Shown here: positions 54,701 through 64,000 of the stretch, piece by piece
Layout of the letters: each line of letters begins with the position of its first letter
Position numbering within the stretch: position 1 is the stretch's first letter
Assembly (NCBI GenBank): GCA_013400115.1
Contig: VXBP01003666.1
Span: forward strand, 1 to 64,000
From: Rhinopomastus cyanomelas
Taxonomy: Eukaryota > Chordata > Aves > Bucerotiformes > Rhinopomastidae
Reading direction: 5' to 3'
Length of the DNA: 64,000 nucleotides
The notes under the pieces: model-generated
What the model was told of the DNA's origin: nothing
What the model saw: only the letters and a program-made list of their open reading frames with translations
Databases searched by the model: none
Translations under genes and position numbers: made by a program

Positions 54701-57700
54701 CACCCAACAAGCTGCCCACCCCATGGCTCTCACTCTCTTGACACTGAGACAGAGCAGTGCTGGGGTGCTGGCTGACCTGCTGGCTCCCCCTGGTGACACC
54801 ACTCTCGCCTGGGACGTGACGAGGAGCCTCTTTAGGATCTCCACTCGCATGGCTTTCCACTTCTCAGGGGGTGAGATGTGCAGCGCCAGCACGGTGTAGT
54901 AATGGGGCCCATCAACCTCGTAGGCACTCTCCACCCACTTCTCCTTGGGGTGTTCCAGGAAGCTTTGGAGGTTCTTCTCCTCCCTCGATGTCGCTCGAGT
55001 TCTGAAAGACAAGAAAAGCTTCAGCAGCTGCTCTTCAACTTGCTGTGTCCCAGGAGCTCTGAAGAGCCACAGTCCTATGCAGGGAAAAGCAGTGCAGGGT
55101 TGGCACCAAATTCAGGGGGTGTTTGCTCCCAGTAAGGCCACACAACCCTAACAACTTCTCCTTGGAGCTGTGCACAGAACTAGAGAGCTCTGCAAGGCAG
55201 GTGCTGGTGCCCACTCACAGGCAGCACTACTGCAGAGCTATTTTCCCTCTCTTATTTTAGAGAAAACACAGAGTGGGGGCAGCCAGACTGTGTGCTCTGG
55301 TTGCACCAGCTCCCATCTGCCTCTGAACTCATGACTGCAGCTCCTACAGCCAGACCTCACAGCCTGTTTCTGCTCCTCACCTACCACAAAAGCAATCCCA
55401 GAGGAGGCAGCAGCCAATCTCAAACACACAAAGGTGTCTTCACTCTAAGGTTGTTGATTTTTGTTGGTCTCCCCTAGCTCCAGTCTCCTCAGGAGTCATG
55501 ACACCCAGGAGCAGACCCTGAGTATCACACTATCACTCTACTCCACCAGGAAGCAGCAGCCAGGCAGGCAGGTCATTCAGCTTTTAAGTTAGATCTCCTC
55601 TCCCCATCAGGAGGCTACAAATCAGCATCCCAGGAGATGACAGAGCAGTCAGAGGTTGGAACAGGCTGCCCAGGGAGTGGGAGAGTCACTGTCCCTGGCG
55701 GGTGAGTAGCTGTGCCCCTGGGGGACAGGGTTTAGTGATCAGGGTTGGGGTGATAGTTGGACCGGACGAGCTTGGAAGTCTCTTCCAAACTCAATGATCC
55801 TGTGACTCTCTGAAGCTGTGCCTGCTGCCCGTACTGCCCGACCTTTTAATTTGCTCCTTGATGCAGCTGGCAGCCAACTAGGAGCTCTTCAATTTCTCCA
55901 TTTAATATCGACGGGTCTTTAGAACAACAAAAACCACCCCAGCTGATGCCTGGAAACAACCTCAAGCCTTTTTATCCATGAGCCACCCAGCAGGTACTGA
56001 GCTCTCTGGTGCCAGCAAGCTGGCTAACGAGATGAAAAGACGAGTTCATTTATTTGTCTCCCAAGGGACTCGGGAAAACAACAGCCCAGGGATCTGGAGG
56101 CAGATATGAAAAACAAGAGGCAAATTGTATTAGAGCCAGAACGTCGATTAGTTCCACACGGGGAAGTGAGGAACTAAAGCAGTGCCCTCCATACGGAGTG
56201 ACCTTGGTGTAGAGCGGGGTGACTGGCGCAGTTACACTCTCGTTAGCATTGACTGGCCAGTGTTTCACTCCACAAATGGTGCCTGGGTTCCACATCAACA
56301 GGAGAAGGAACTTCTTCCCACTGAGGGTGACAGAGCCCTGGAAGGGGCTGCCCAGGTGGGTTGTGGATGGAGTCTCCTTCTCTGGAGCCATTGAAAACCC
56401 GCCTGGCTGTGTTCCTGTGCGACTGGATCTAGGGGATCCTGATGTGGTGACGGGATTGGACTGGATGAACTGATGAGACCACATCTGGAGTACTGTGTCC
56501 AGTTCTGGGCCCCTCAGTTCAAGAGTTGCTGCTGGAGGGAGTCCAGCATAGAGCAATGAGGATGATGAAGGAAGTGGAGCACCTTCCTTATGAGGAGAGG
56601 CTGAGGGAGCTGGGTCTCTTGAGCTTGGAAAAGAGGAGACGGGGGGTGACCTCACTAATGTCTATAAACATCTGAAGGGTGGGTGTCAGGAGGATGGAGC
56701 CAGGCTCTGCTCAGGGGCACCCAGTGATAGGACAAGGGGCAGCAGGTGTGAACTGGAACAGAGGAGGTTCCACATAAATATGAGAAAGAACTTCTTCACA
56801 GTGAAGGTGACAGAGCACAGGAACAGGCTGCCCAGGGGGGTTGTGGAGTCACCTTCTCTGGAGGTGTTTAAGACCCGCCTGGATGTGTTCCTGTGTGACT
56901 TGGTCTAGGTGATCCTGCTGTGGCAGGGGGTTGGACTAGATGATCTTTCGAGGTCCCTTCCAACCCCAGGCCTGTGACAGGCTGCACCGGACTGCACCAT
57001 CGGAACCAGCTCCTGCATTACAGAACGTTTAGGTGCCTGTAGAGTCTACAGTCAGACATGGAGATGAGGCCACACACGCCCTTCCCTGGCTGTGCTTGGC
57101 ATCAGTAAGGTCTGACCGAACCACTTCAGTGGAAGAGTTCCCATGCTGCTCCTTCCTGGGCACTGCTGGAGACCTCCAGGCTGTCACAAGTGATGGGGTT
57201 CTTTTAATAGCAGATAAAATGATAGCAGGGTTTACCTTTCAACCAACAACAATTACTTCATTGCGGCGTCTCCCTGCTGTTTGTTCCAGAGAAAAAGAAG
57301 CTGGCAGCGCTTCCTCAGTCTAATAACCTTGCTGCTCACTGCAGAGGTAACAATTACCTCCAGAATGGAAAGCAGAGTTAATTCCCAGTTGCTTTTACTC
57401 AATAGGTTCCCTGCTATCCTGCAAGTTCGGGCGGCAGCACTTCACTCTGAACAGCACAAACCTGTAACAGGCTTCTTAAAAATGTGCAGTCTGGCTCCTC
57501 TTCAGCCTTCCGCCTCGTTTTTCCACTACTCCTGCCACATGCAAGTACAAAGCCCAGCCCAAGCCCCTCAAAAACCCCGTACTGCTGCTAAGAGCAAGGT
57601 ACTGACGTGTTGAGGACGTAGAGCACCGTGTGGATGATGTATGGAATGAGGTGTATGTTGCTCTCCCTTCCTCCTCCTCCAGTATCAACGCTGAACGACT

Positions 57701-60700
57701 GCTCCATTGCAAAACGGAGAAACAGCAGCTTAATGTCATGGACGTTGAGCTGGTAGGTTGGCTCCCGCTGCCCCGTGCACTCCTGGAGGTACGTGTTGTG
57801 TCTGCAAAACACCAGGAGAACTCCTTCACCACTTCTAACGCTGCTTCTTCTTCCACAGCTCAGAGTCTGAGCAAGGACGTCACAGAAAAGGCTTTGAAGA
57901 ACAAACAGGACACACGAGCACACGCGCTGCCACTTTCGATTAACCTCCCCCAAAGGGAATTCCAGCTCCACACACACACCCCCACCCATCGATACTATTT
58001 TCCCACATCCAGGGCTTGGGATGCAGCTCCCTGCATTAAACGTGTTAATGGTGCTATCAGCAACACGACAAACCCAGCTCGAGGCAGAGGAGAACACGGA
58101 CACCAGGGTGAACCACCTCCACGTGGCTCCAGGTCAGGCTCCAGGGAACTCACTGCCACTCCACAGAGGTTTGGACACCCTCTGGTGTCCGAGAGGTTTC
58201 TCTCGCAAAGGAATCAACACGGGCACTGCAGACATAAAGTGACTGGGGGCTAAGGAGGAAATGAAGTTGTTTAGGAGCAAAGAGACACCTGCACTTGTTC
58301 CAGGAGCTGTATTTTCGATGGAAGGATCTGCAGCAGCTCAGGTTTACTTGGATTTGCTGCCGTTACCTTTGATTCCACGGCCTGGAGGCAGCACGGCCCT
58401 GTGCTAAAGGACTGACTCCCTCGCCTCGACGCAACACGACTCGAGAAGCCCCTTCTCCTACTCACCGCGCTAAGCAGGTAGCAAAAGCAGACTCTGGCAC
58501 GTGAGGCCCCCAGACTGGCAGGAGCCCATTGCACTTGGTGTTGGCATTCTGCAGGGCTGCGCTCTCCCACTCTTCACGGCCGCGAGCAAGCCTGTGTCGA
58601 GAAAGCAAGCCACACACGGGCACGTCACAGGTATGACCCTGCACCTTAAGAAACCATCCAAAAGCTGGTGATTCCTGAGCTTCTCTACGTTTCGGACTTC
58701 ATTTTGAAGCGTCCAGGCCTGACCCCTCTCCGGCACGTTAAAGCAGACCCCCACCAGAGAAGCCCGCGGCCATCTCCAGGCTGCAGACTCCCAAGCAAAC
58801 CCATCGTGAGTCAGAGGGCTCAGAAAGCAGAGGGCTGGATTGGATAGGGGAGGGTTAGATTGGATCTTAGGAAGAAGCTCTTTCCTGAGCGAGTGGTTGG
58901 GCACTGAAACAGGCTGCCCAGGGAGGTGGTGGAGTCCCCATCCCTGGAAGGGTTTAAAAACTTGAGTACCCAGACCACTTGAGGCCACAGTCTAGGGGTT
59001 AGGGAGATGCCGGGATGAGGGCTGGGCTTGATGACCCTGGAGCTCCTTTCCAGCTATAACAATTCTATGAAACCAACCTGGGAAACAACAGTAGCCACCA
59101 GCCTCCAGCTAGGGATCACAACCTACCTTACAGCTGCGAGGTGACAATCATAGTGGACAATGTTGAAGTGAGAGACCGTGCTGTATCCCTGCTGTTTTCG
59201 GGGCTTGTTCTCAAACTCCTCTAGTGCAACGCGCTTGGTGAAAGTATAAATACCTAGGACCTTCGTAGGCTGCAACGACAGCGCAGAGACGTCAAAACCC
59301 TTCGCACCTGGAACAGCTCGCACTCGGTGCTGTTTTGACTCTGCTCCGAACTGCATCTCTCCCAGGCCCTCAGACTTGGACTGAGCAAATCTTTTCCCAC
59401 CTCTCCCTGCAAACACACTCCCCAGTTCCCAACCACCTGTGGAATTACTGATTCCAGGAAGCAAACATGAGACTTCCTGAAGCCCTAGCCACAGGCAGCT
59501 GCTGAGAGCTCTGTGGACCAGTCTCACTTTACCTGAAACTTGTATCCTTCCCGGCAGATGCAACAGGTCAGACCAGGCTCTTCTATAAGCTCCTCCATCT
59601 GCTTGAGCAGTGCAGTCTTGGTCACTACCTGACCCTTCTCATTCGTCTGAAAGAGAGAAGAGCTCGAACAGGTTAACAAGATGCTGTTGACCACCACCAT
59701 CCCCACCGCCATGGAGCAATGCCCATCCCACCTCCCAGACTGCTGTTAGCAACCCTACTTGCTCTCCCCACAGCACCAAGCAAATGACAGAATCACAGGA
59801 CATCAGGGATTGGGAGGGACCTCGAAAGATCAGCCAGTCCAATCCCCCTGACACAGCAGGATTCCCTTGATCCAGTCACACAGGAACCTGGTTTTGAATA
59901 TCGAGAGAGAGAAGGAGACTCCGCAACTCCTTCCAGGGCTCTGGCACCTGGCAAGAAGGTCCTTCTCACATTGATGTGGAACCTCCTCTGTTCCAGCTCA
60001 CACCCACTGCCCCTTGTCCTGTCATTAGATGACACTGAGAAGAGCCACGGGCTCAAGCTCTGTAATACTTGTCAATAAATCATTTTCCACAACTCCTTGT
60101 CTGGCCGATTCAGCAAGACAGAAAGCCAAAGATCATGAGGTCGCTGGTCAGACATCAGTGCAAACAGACATTACCGTCATCCCCAGAGTGCCTAAGGCCT
60201 TCTGCCTCATTGCCATAGCCATGCGCTTCTTCTCGGCACGCGTCTCCTTCCGAGCGGCATCGATCTTCTTATTCACTTCTGGATGCTCTCTTAGTGCCTC
60301 CAGAAGATTCTCTGCCAACGTCCCGATCCCTTCGTCGCTGGACACCTGCTCCAGTTTGTGCAGGTTGGTGATGGAGTCTGTACCTATTAGCACCTAAGAG
60401 GGGTGGAAACGAGGCACCTCCTTCAGCAAAGGGGAGCACACGGCAGTAACTGCTCCCTCTAATCCCACCCAGCAGAAGCACTGTCCTGTGTCCTATGTCC
60501 TTCTTTGATGTCACTACACTACGGGTGAAACTGGGGCCGTTTGCCTCTCTGCTGGCTGTTACTAAGAAGTCAGATGTTGGATAAAGAATGTTCTTAAAAC
60601 AACAGCTGGGCCCTAAGAAGTCTAGAAACACTACGGAGTTTGCTGTCCTGAGTCAGCTTTCTCTTTGCATCAGTGTGCAACTTCACAGCACATGGGAGAA

Positions 60701-63460
60701 GATACCAGAGTCAAAATTTCTGCCCTCCACACTAGCAAGTGATTCCTCAAGCTGGTTTCTCTCTCCAAGCCCAATAAAACCCGTGTAGAATCCCAGAATG
60801 ACTGGGGCTGGAAAAGCCCTCTGAGCGCATCCAGCAGCCCAGCAGCCACAGCAGGGCATTAAGTCCAGGCTGGCCTCCAACACCTCCAGGGATGGATGGG
60901 GACTCCATCACTGCCCTGGGCAGTCCGGTCCAGGCTCTGAGCACCCTTCCCATGAGGAAACTATAGAAGTAACTGCTTATCCACAGACACAAAAAGCAGC
61001 AGAACATGCTGACCGTGTTTTCCTTGGCTTTCTGGACAGTCTCCTCACCTGCGTAGCGGGGTGCTGCGTGGCAAGTCCTCGCAGCAGGCGCAGGATGAAA
61101 GGAAGTGCAGGTCGAGATAAGAACTTCTTCCACACATCTGCATCCAAACTGCTCGGAGAACAAGAGGCAGAGCTGAAGGGCAGTCACCCATCGCAGAAAG
61201 GCACTGCTGGCCAGCAGCCAGCAGCACAGCTTGCCCAGCACAGGCTGCAGACAAGACAAACACCCTTCCCCCAACTGTGTCCCCCTCTCTGTTCACTAAT
61301 GAAGTGACATTCATGCTCCCACTCCCACGTTGTGCTCACTACCAGCCACAGTGCCAGCTCCTGGCTTTGGCGTTTCTGTTCCTGAGCCTTCATCAACAGC
61401 AAAAGCTGTGCACTAGGTAAGCCAGGGGCAGGGAACAAAAGCATCATGATGCTCAGATGGGGATCAAGGGGGAAGACTACAGGCTTCTTAGCCCACCCCA
61501 GTGAGCCCAGTGTTCCATCAGACCCTCAGCATCACAGCTGTGCCAGCTCTAAAAGCTGCTGGATGTGGACTTGCTAAGTGTTTTCTGGGAAGATCACTGT
61601 GGCGGTGGAACACGAGAAGGATGTTCAGGATGACCACAAGCGCTAAGCATCGTCTCTTACTTCTTTGCGCTGGGAATGTGCTTTTTCATGTAGTCAAGGG
61701 CGTTCTGCGTGATTCCCTTCTGAAGGATGAGGTCTTTCAGCTGATGGCCGTTGCTGTTGTTCTTTATTCCTGCGGCGATTTTGCAGAAGCAGTCGAGGAA
61801 AACTTTATCGTCCCCGCTGTGCTCCTCATCGTACCTGAAACAAGAGAAGCACTGGTGACTCGGAGCCGCCCCAACGCTCTCTGCCTGTAATTCTCATTGC
61901 AATCTCGCCACACGCACGTTCCTCCCGCAGCTCAGAGCCTCAGAAAAGCCACTCGGCCCCGCGTCACGTCGAAACGCAGACGGTAAAACCCTGTTTCTCG
62001 AGCTACATGCTCACACGTTTCCTTTAGAAATGGCTTAGCAGCAAAACAGGAATTAAGCCGAGGCACCAGGAGTCTCTGCAGATTTGCATTGCAATGCAGT
62101 GAGAAAAGTAAGATACCGCCTTGTCAGTAGGAGTGATTTCCTGCGCTTTCAGCTGAGGGATGACAACGTACTTGTCAAAGTTACAGTAGGGCTTGAATCG
62201 ATCCACTAGGATCTGCATCTTCTCCATCTCCCCGAAGGACAGGTAAGGGATGATGCGTAACAGGCCCTGCAAGACGCTGAGGTTGGACCGGACAAAAGTG
62301 CTGTTGATCTGATCGAGCAGCATCACCAGCTGATCTTTGTCACCGGTGAGGAGGAGGTTTCCCTGCAAAGGAAGAAGAGCATCAATTACGCTCGGCAATG
62401 AATCTGTGACGTTCCAAAAAACCCTCACTAGGGGCTGGCAGATTACTCCAGGCTTAAGGGATTAGAGCTGATAAGATAGTCTGAGGAAGAACAAACCCTG
62501 CCTCATCCCCATCGTGGAGTGGCTAACTGACTTCTTCCACTCACTGTCAGAGAATTATCTAGTCAGAAAGGGCTGGTAATTCTAGCCCAAAGGATGTCAG
62601 ATTCCCACACTCCAACAGTTGCAACAGATGACCAAGAAACTCTTCTCGTTCTCAGTGTAGCTGAGATACTGCTTTTATCCTCAATTAGCTGGAAAATCCA
62701 TCCTGTTTTCAACATGTACAGAAACACTCAAGAAACAAGGCAGAGCTGTGTCTTTTCTTGTCTCTCACTGGCCTGTGGCCCACAGCAGCAAGGAAGGGAT
62801 CCAAGCGATGCCTCATAACCTCCACCCTGACAAAAGGAGCCTCAGAGCGCTGCTGGTTCAGGGCGCTCCTCTTGCCCTACCTCTGCAGCCTGCTAAGACA
62901 TGCCGGCAAGCGTAACAAGGGTGAGATTCCCATTTACCCCTCCTCTGCAGCTCGGCACCACTGTAAAACCTTCAAGCCTTGAATCCCAGTCAATGTTTCC
63001 ATTCATGCCCCAAGCCCCAGGCACTCACCTTGTCCTCGCTCAGAGGTTCTGCGTTGGATTCATCCAGGATGATCTCCATTATACTGAGCACTTGCTCTGC
63101 CACAGCTGCTCCCCCGCTGTCCTTGCTCTCCTGCTCAGCCACCAGAGCCTGGAGAAGACAGCAGCAGTTGCCATAAGACCAGCAGTACCTGGTTTAACTG
63201 ACTCACACTAACAGGTAAGTAAGGGCTAACAGACAACTTGTAGGGCCAGGCCAGCAGATCTGCAGTTGGCATGAGGCAGGCCGACAGTCAGAGGTTGGCT
63301 AAGTTCACAAGAGCCCACCAAAACACTTTGTGAACAGCCAGGTGTCTCTCACCAAATTCAGAGTTCCCAGCATGACGTTCAAAGTGTTCATCTCCGGCTT
63401 GACCAACTGCTGACGATTGATTTTCACCTTCACACAGTAACTGAACAGCTTTAGCAGCAC
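48719..63460 (-). CDS. UBR4: UBR4 (p600), C-terminal 677 residues in 14 exons; gene continues off the right edge
   Basis: Minus strand, 5' part missing. Exons: 63353-63460, 63029-63148, 62172-62362, 61661-61834, 61049-61148, 60175-60393, 59533-59646, 59127-59269, 58466-58591, 57607-57801, 54777-55001, 50525-50615, 49435-49597, 48719-48783. All junctions are GT/AG, phases chain exactly, total 2034 bp ending SFLKDLLSSIP and TGA. UBR4 is a giant (about 5180 aa) N-degron E3 ubiquitin ligase and proteasome/calmodulin partner. Its C-terminus, present here, holds the atypical E3 module reported to recruit UBE2A/B through a hemiRING: GLTCCICREGYKF in one exon and HFNIVHYDCH in the next supply the zinc-binding Cys/His. 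Close to the human protein as I recall it, with no stop or frameshift, so functional. Neighbour order IFFO2-UBR4 is as in mammals. Confidence 0.97.
48784..49434 (-). other. UBR4 last intron
   Basis: 651 bp, no CR1. Contains a 31-bp direct duplication (about 49011-49072: gagagacaccagtaccctcc ttctctggaca, twice). Confidence 0.85.
49435..49597 (-). CDS. UBR4: UBR4 exon, 2nd from last
   Basis: 163 bp: KVPTSNTEGGWSYSLAEFIR, HNDMPIHEAADKALKTFQEE, FMPVETFSEFLDVA plus one base of Gly. Donor gtgagt. Confidence 0.97.
49598..50524 (-). other. UBR4 penultimate intron
   Basis: 927 bp, about two-thirds CR1 (49760-50355). Confidence 0.85.
49760..50355 (+). mobile_element. CR1, older tail type, 595 bp
   Basis: gggcccaagaaggccaacag, tgtcctgggcactggggagg, and tail gggttggacttgatgagctt gaaggtcttttccaacctga. 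Confidence 0.92.
50525..50615 (-). CDS. UBR4: UBR4 exon, 3rd from last
   Basis: 91 bp: completes Arg, then LTDKAVKDYATYRSALLFWA and LVDLIYNMFK. Acceptor acag, donor gtgaga. Confidence 0.97.
50730..51175 (+). mobile_element. CR1, third subfamily
   Basis: ctctggggacaggctgaggg, gttcagcccagggaagagaa, and tail gttggaggagatgagccatg. Diverged. Confidence 0.88.
52210..52575 (+). mobile_element. CR1 copy sharing an unusual 5' part with 44060
   Basis: tcctccagctcctgctgctt ... then tgtactgggcactggggagg. 3' truncated at about aggctggtccctc. Confidence 0.85.
53240..53396 (+). mobile_element. Internally deleted CR1
   Basis: gagagcccagtgcagagcca (coding region) jumps after 60 bp to the 3' end gggggactggagtgggtgat ... 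ctctgtgactctgtga. Confidence 0.85.
54440..54665. repeat. Minisatellite interrupted by a CR1 tail
   Basis: Alternating gaggctgagtaccctctcag and cttgaaggcttagcctctca units (about 33 bp half-units). The CR1 tail 54570-54634 splits a unit, and gaagctgagtaaccctctca follows it. Confidence 0.85.
54570..54634 (+). mobile_element. CR1 tail inside a minisatellite
   Basis: ggcagggggactggactgga ... aatgttctgtgatcc. Only the last 65 bp of CR1. Confidence 0.9.
54777..55001 (-). CDS. UBR4: UBR4 exon, 4th from last
   Basis: 225 bp: completes Thr, then TRATSREEKNLQSFLEHPKE, KWVESAYEVDGPHYYTVLAL, HISPPEKWKAMRVEILKRLL, VTSQARVVSPGGAS plus two bases of Arg. Donor gtcagc, somewhat weak. Confidence 0.97.
55645..55812 (+). 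mobile_element. Old CR1 tail
   Basis: ggttggaacaggctgcccag ... gatagttggaccggacgagc ... caatgatcctgtgactctc. Confidence 0.82.
56285..56978 (+). mobile_element. Two CR1 copies head to tail
   Basis: A 3' fragment (56285-56468) runs directly into a longer copy (56469-56978; TRMMKEVEHLPYEERL-type remnant with drift) with its own 3' end at ccaaccccaggcctgtga. Confidence 0.92.
57607..57801 (-). CDS. UBR4: UBR4 exon, 5th from last
   Basis: 195 bp: completes Arg, then HNTYLQECTGQREPTYQLNV, HDIKLLFLRFAMEQSFSVDT, GGGGRESNIHLIPYIIHTVL, YVLN plus two bases of Thr. Donor gtcagt. Confidence 0.97.
57802..58465 (-). other. UBR4 intron after the 6th-from-last exon
   Basis: 664 bp, CR1-free, nothing recognised. 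Confidence 0.8.
58466..58591 (-). CDS. UBR4: UBR4 exon, 6th from last
   Basis: 126 bp: completes Arg, then LARGREEWESAALQNANTKC, NGLLPVWGPHVPESAFATCL, A plus two bases of Arg. Acceptor acag, donor gtgagt. Confidence 0.97.
58592..59126 (-). other. UBR4 intron after the 7th-from-last exon
   Basis: 535 bp, with an old CR1 tail at 58838-59072. Confidence 0.8.
58838..59072 (+). mobile_element. Old CR1 3' fragment
   Basis: gataggggagggttagattg, gaaacaggctgcccagggag, and tail gggcttgatgaccctggagc ... aacaattctatga. Confidence 0.85.
59127..59269 (-). CDS. UBR4: UBR4 exon, 7th from last (second half of hemiRING)
   Basis: 143 bp: PTKVLGIYTFTKRVALEEFE, NKPRKQQGYSTVSHFNIVHY, DCHLAAV plus two bases of Arg. 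HYDCH carries the His/Cys ligands that complete the zinc site. Acceptor gcag, donor gtaggt. Confidence 0.97.
59533..59646 (-). CDS. UBR4: UBR4 exon, 8th from last (first half of hemiRING)
   Basis: 114 bp, 38 codons: TNEKGQVVTKTALLKQMEEL, IEEPGLTCCICREGYKFQ. CCIC gives the first Cys pair of the zinc site. Acceptor ttcag, donor gtaaag. Confidence 0.97.
59647..60174 (-). other. UBR4 intron after the 9th-from-last exon
   Basis: 528 bp, half of it an antisense CR1 (59787-60055). Confidence 0.85.
59787..60055 (-). mobile_element. CR1 3' fragment, antisense
   Basis: cagaatcacaggacatcagg, ggatccagtcacac-type 3' UTR and cctcctctgttccagctcac coding remnant. Confidence 0.92.
60175..60393 (-). CDS. UBR4: UBR4 exon, 9th from last
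   Basis: 219 bp, 73 codons: VLIGTDSITNLHKLEQVSSD, EGIGTLAENLLEALREHPEV, NKKIDAARKETRAEKKRMAM, AMRQKALGTLGMT. The charged helix AARKETRAEKKRMAMAMRQK precedes the hemiRING. Acceptor ttag, donor gtaatg. Confidence 0.97.
60394..61048 (-). other. UBR4 intron after the 10th-from-last exon
   Basis: 655 bp; old CR1 at 60788-60960, the remainder unique. Confidence 0.8.
60788..60960 (-). mobile_element. Old CR1 fragment, antisense
   Basis: gaatcccagaatgactgggg ctggaaaagccctctgagcg ... cctccagggatggatgggga, like 12826-13370. Confidence 0.82.
61049..61148 (-). CDS. UBR4: UBR4 exon, 10th from last
   Basis: 100 bp: completes Asn, then LDADVWKKFLSRPALPFILR and LLRGLATQHPATQ. Acceptor gcag, donor gtgagg. 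Confidence 0.96.
61149..61660 (-). other. UBR4 intron after the 11th-from-last exon
   Basis: 512 bp, no CR1 and nothing recognised. Confidence 0.8.
61661..61834 (-). CDS. UBR4: UBR4 exon, 11th from last
   Basis: 174 bp: completes Lys, then YDEEHSGDDKVFLDCFCKIA, AGIKNNSNGHQLKDLILQKG, ITQNALDYMKKHIPSAK plus two bases of Asn. Acceptor tttcag, donor gtaaga. Confidence 0.96.
61835..62171 (-). other. UBR4 intron after the 12th-from-last exon
   Basis: 337 bp, no repeats. The 12th-from-last exon's frame stays open for 148 bp into it past the donor, which could mislead gene callers. Confidence 0.8.
62172..62362 (-). CDS. UBR4: UBR4 exon, 12th from last
   Basis: 191 bp: GNLLLTGDKDQLVMLLDQIN, STFVRSNLSVLQGLLRIIPY, LSFGEMEKMQILVDRFKPYC, NFD plus two bases of Lys. 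Donor is the unusual but good gtacgt; reading on would give a false VVIPQLKAQ extension. Confidence 0.96.
62363..63028 (-). other. UBR4 intron after the 13th-from-last exon
   Basis: 666 bp, CR1-free, nothing recognised. Confidence 0.8.
63029..63148 (-). CDS. UBR4: UBR4 exon, 13th from last
   Basis: 120 bp, 40 codons, phase 0: ALVAEQESKDSGGAAVAEQV then LSIMEIILDESNAEPLSEDK. Acceptor ccag, donor gtgagt. Confidence 0.95.
63353..63460 (-). CDS. UBR4: UBR4 exon, 14th from last
   Basis: 108 bp, 36 codons, phase 0: VLLKLFSYCVKVKINRQQLV then KPEMNTLNVMLGTLNL. Helical-repeat-type segment. Acceptor tag, donor gtgaga. Confidence 0.95.
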
Positions 63461-63502
63461 CTACAAATCAGAGAGCAGAAGGAACAGGAGGGGTTTGCTG
63501 AA

Positions 63503-64000
63503 AGAATCATAGAATCATTAAGGATCGGAAGGGACCTTGAAAGATCATCTAGTCCAATCCCCCGGATATGGCAGGATCACCTAGACCAAGTCGCACAGGA
63601 ACATCAGGGATTGGAAGGGACCTTGAAAGATCGTCCAGTCCAATCCGCCGGATACGGCAGGATCCCCTAGATCCAGTTGCACAGGACCATGGCCAGGTGG
63701 GTTTGAAACATCTCCAGAGAAGGAGACTTCACAACCCCTGTGGGCAGCCTGTTCCAATGGTCCATTACCCTCACTGTGAAGAAGTTCCTTCTGATATTTA
63801 TATGGAACCTCCTCTGTTCCAGTTCACACCCATTGCCCCTTGTCCTATCACCAGATGACTCTGAGCAGAGCCTGGCTCCATCCTCCTGACACCCACCCCT
63901 CATATATTCATAGACATGAATGAGGTCACCTCTCAGTCTCCTCCTCTCCAAGCTAAAGAGCCCCAGCTCCCTCAGCCTTTCCTCATCAGGGAGATGTTCC
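63503..64000 (-). mobile_element. CR1, two ends plus body, antisense, cut by window edge
   Basis: Tandem ends 63503-63605 and 63606-63680, 3' UTR, and an open minus frame 63667-63951 (LIHVYEYMRGGCQEDGARLC ... HWNRLPTGVVKSPSLEMF). Lies in the next UBR4 intron. Confidence 0.94.

Larger units (their letters stand above)
50616..54776 (-). other. UBR4 intron between the 4th- and 3rd-from-last exons
   Basis: 4.2 kb. CR1 at 50730-51175, 52210-52575, 53240-53396 and 54570-54634, a minisatellite at 54440-54665. The stretches 51176-52209, 52576-53239 and 53397-54439 are unique with nothing recognised. Confidence 0.8.
55002..57606 (-). other. UBR4 intron between the 5th- and 4th-from-last exons
   Basis: 2.6 kb. 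CR1 at 55645-55812 and 56285-56978; the rest (55002-55644, 55813-56284, 56979-57606) unique without recognised features. Confidence 0.8.

Noticed and set aside
57630..58253. 207-codon plus-strand frame
   Set aside because: Antisense of a UBR4 exon plus intron.
62024..62171. Extension of the UBR4 exon past 62172
   Set aside because: The gtacgt donor at 62171 joins in phase to the next exon and reproduces the known protein; the extension does not.

Overview
The window is bird nuclear DNA. Almost every intron and spacer carries fragments of CR1, the main LINE of birds and reptiles. They are recognised by the 3'-end motif gatctttcgaggtcccttcc, by (ATTCTATGA)-type tails and by decayed reverse-transcriptase C-termini. 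About 50 CR1 pieces lie in 64 kb, many with near-consensus ends. This suggests a lineage with a recent CR1 expansion (woodpeckers and relatives are the known case), but the species is an inference. There is no bacterial, viral or CRISPR content. Nearly all long open frames are CR1 remnants or chance frames in GC-rich DNA.

Two real protein-coding genes were found, both on the minus strand and in the order known from human 1p36. IFFO2 (6552-37569) is complete in nine coding exons. Its lengths and phases add to 1560 bp (519 aa plus stop) if a 15-N gap in exon 1 is taken at face value. The last 14 coding exons of UBR4 occupy 48719-63460. They add to 2034 bp (677 aa plus stop), are all in phase with canonical GT/AG sites, and include the C-terminal hemiRING E3 module. 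The rest of UBR4 lies beyond the right edge.

Layout: 1-3.2 kb, CR1-rich DNA downstream of IFFO2; 3.2-6.55 kb, probable IFFO2 3' UTR; 6.55-19.1 kb, IFFO2 exons 9 to 2; 19.1-36.9 kb, CR1-packed intron 1; 36.9-37.8 kb, exon 1 in a CpG island with a CCAAT/E-box promoter; 37.85-39.66 kb, a T/G-rich tandem array interrupted by one orphan exon resembling ZSWIM5/6 with both splice sites; 39.7-48.4 kb, intergenic; 48.4-63.5 kb, the 3' end of UBR4; 63.5-64 kb, CR1.

The most unusual signals are the orphan ZSWIM-like exon inside the array and the tandem, palindromic and minisatellite-embedded CR1 3' ends. All three N positions are flanked by direct repeats and look like assembly joins. The two genes are neighbours by synteny; nothing in the sequence indicates a joint function.
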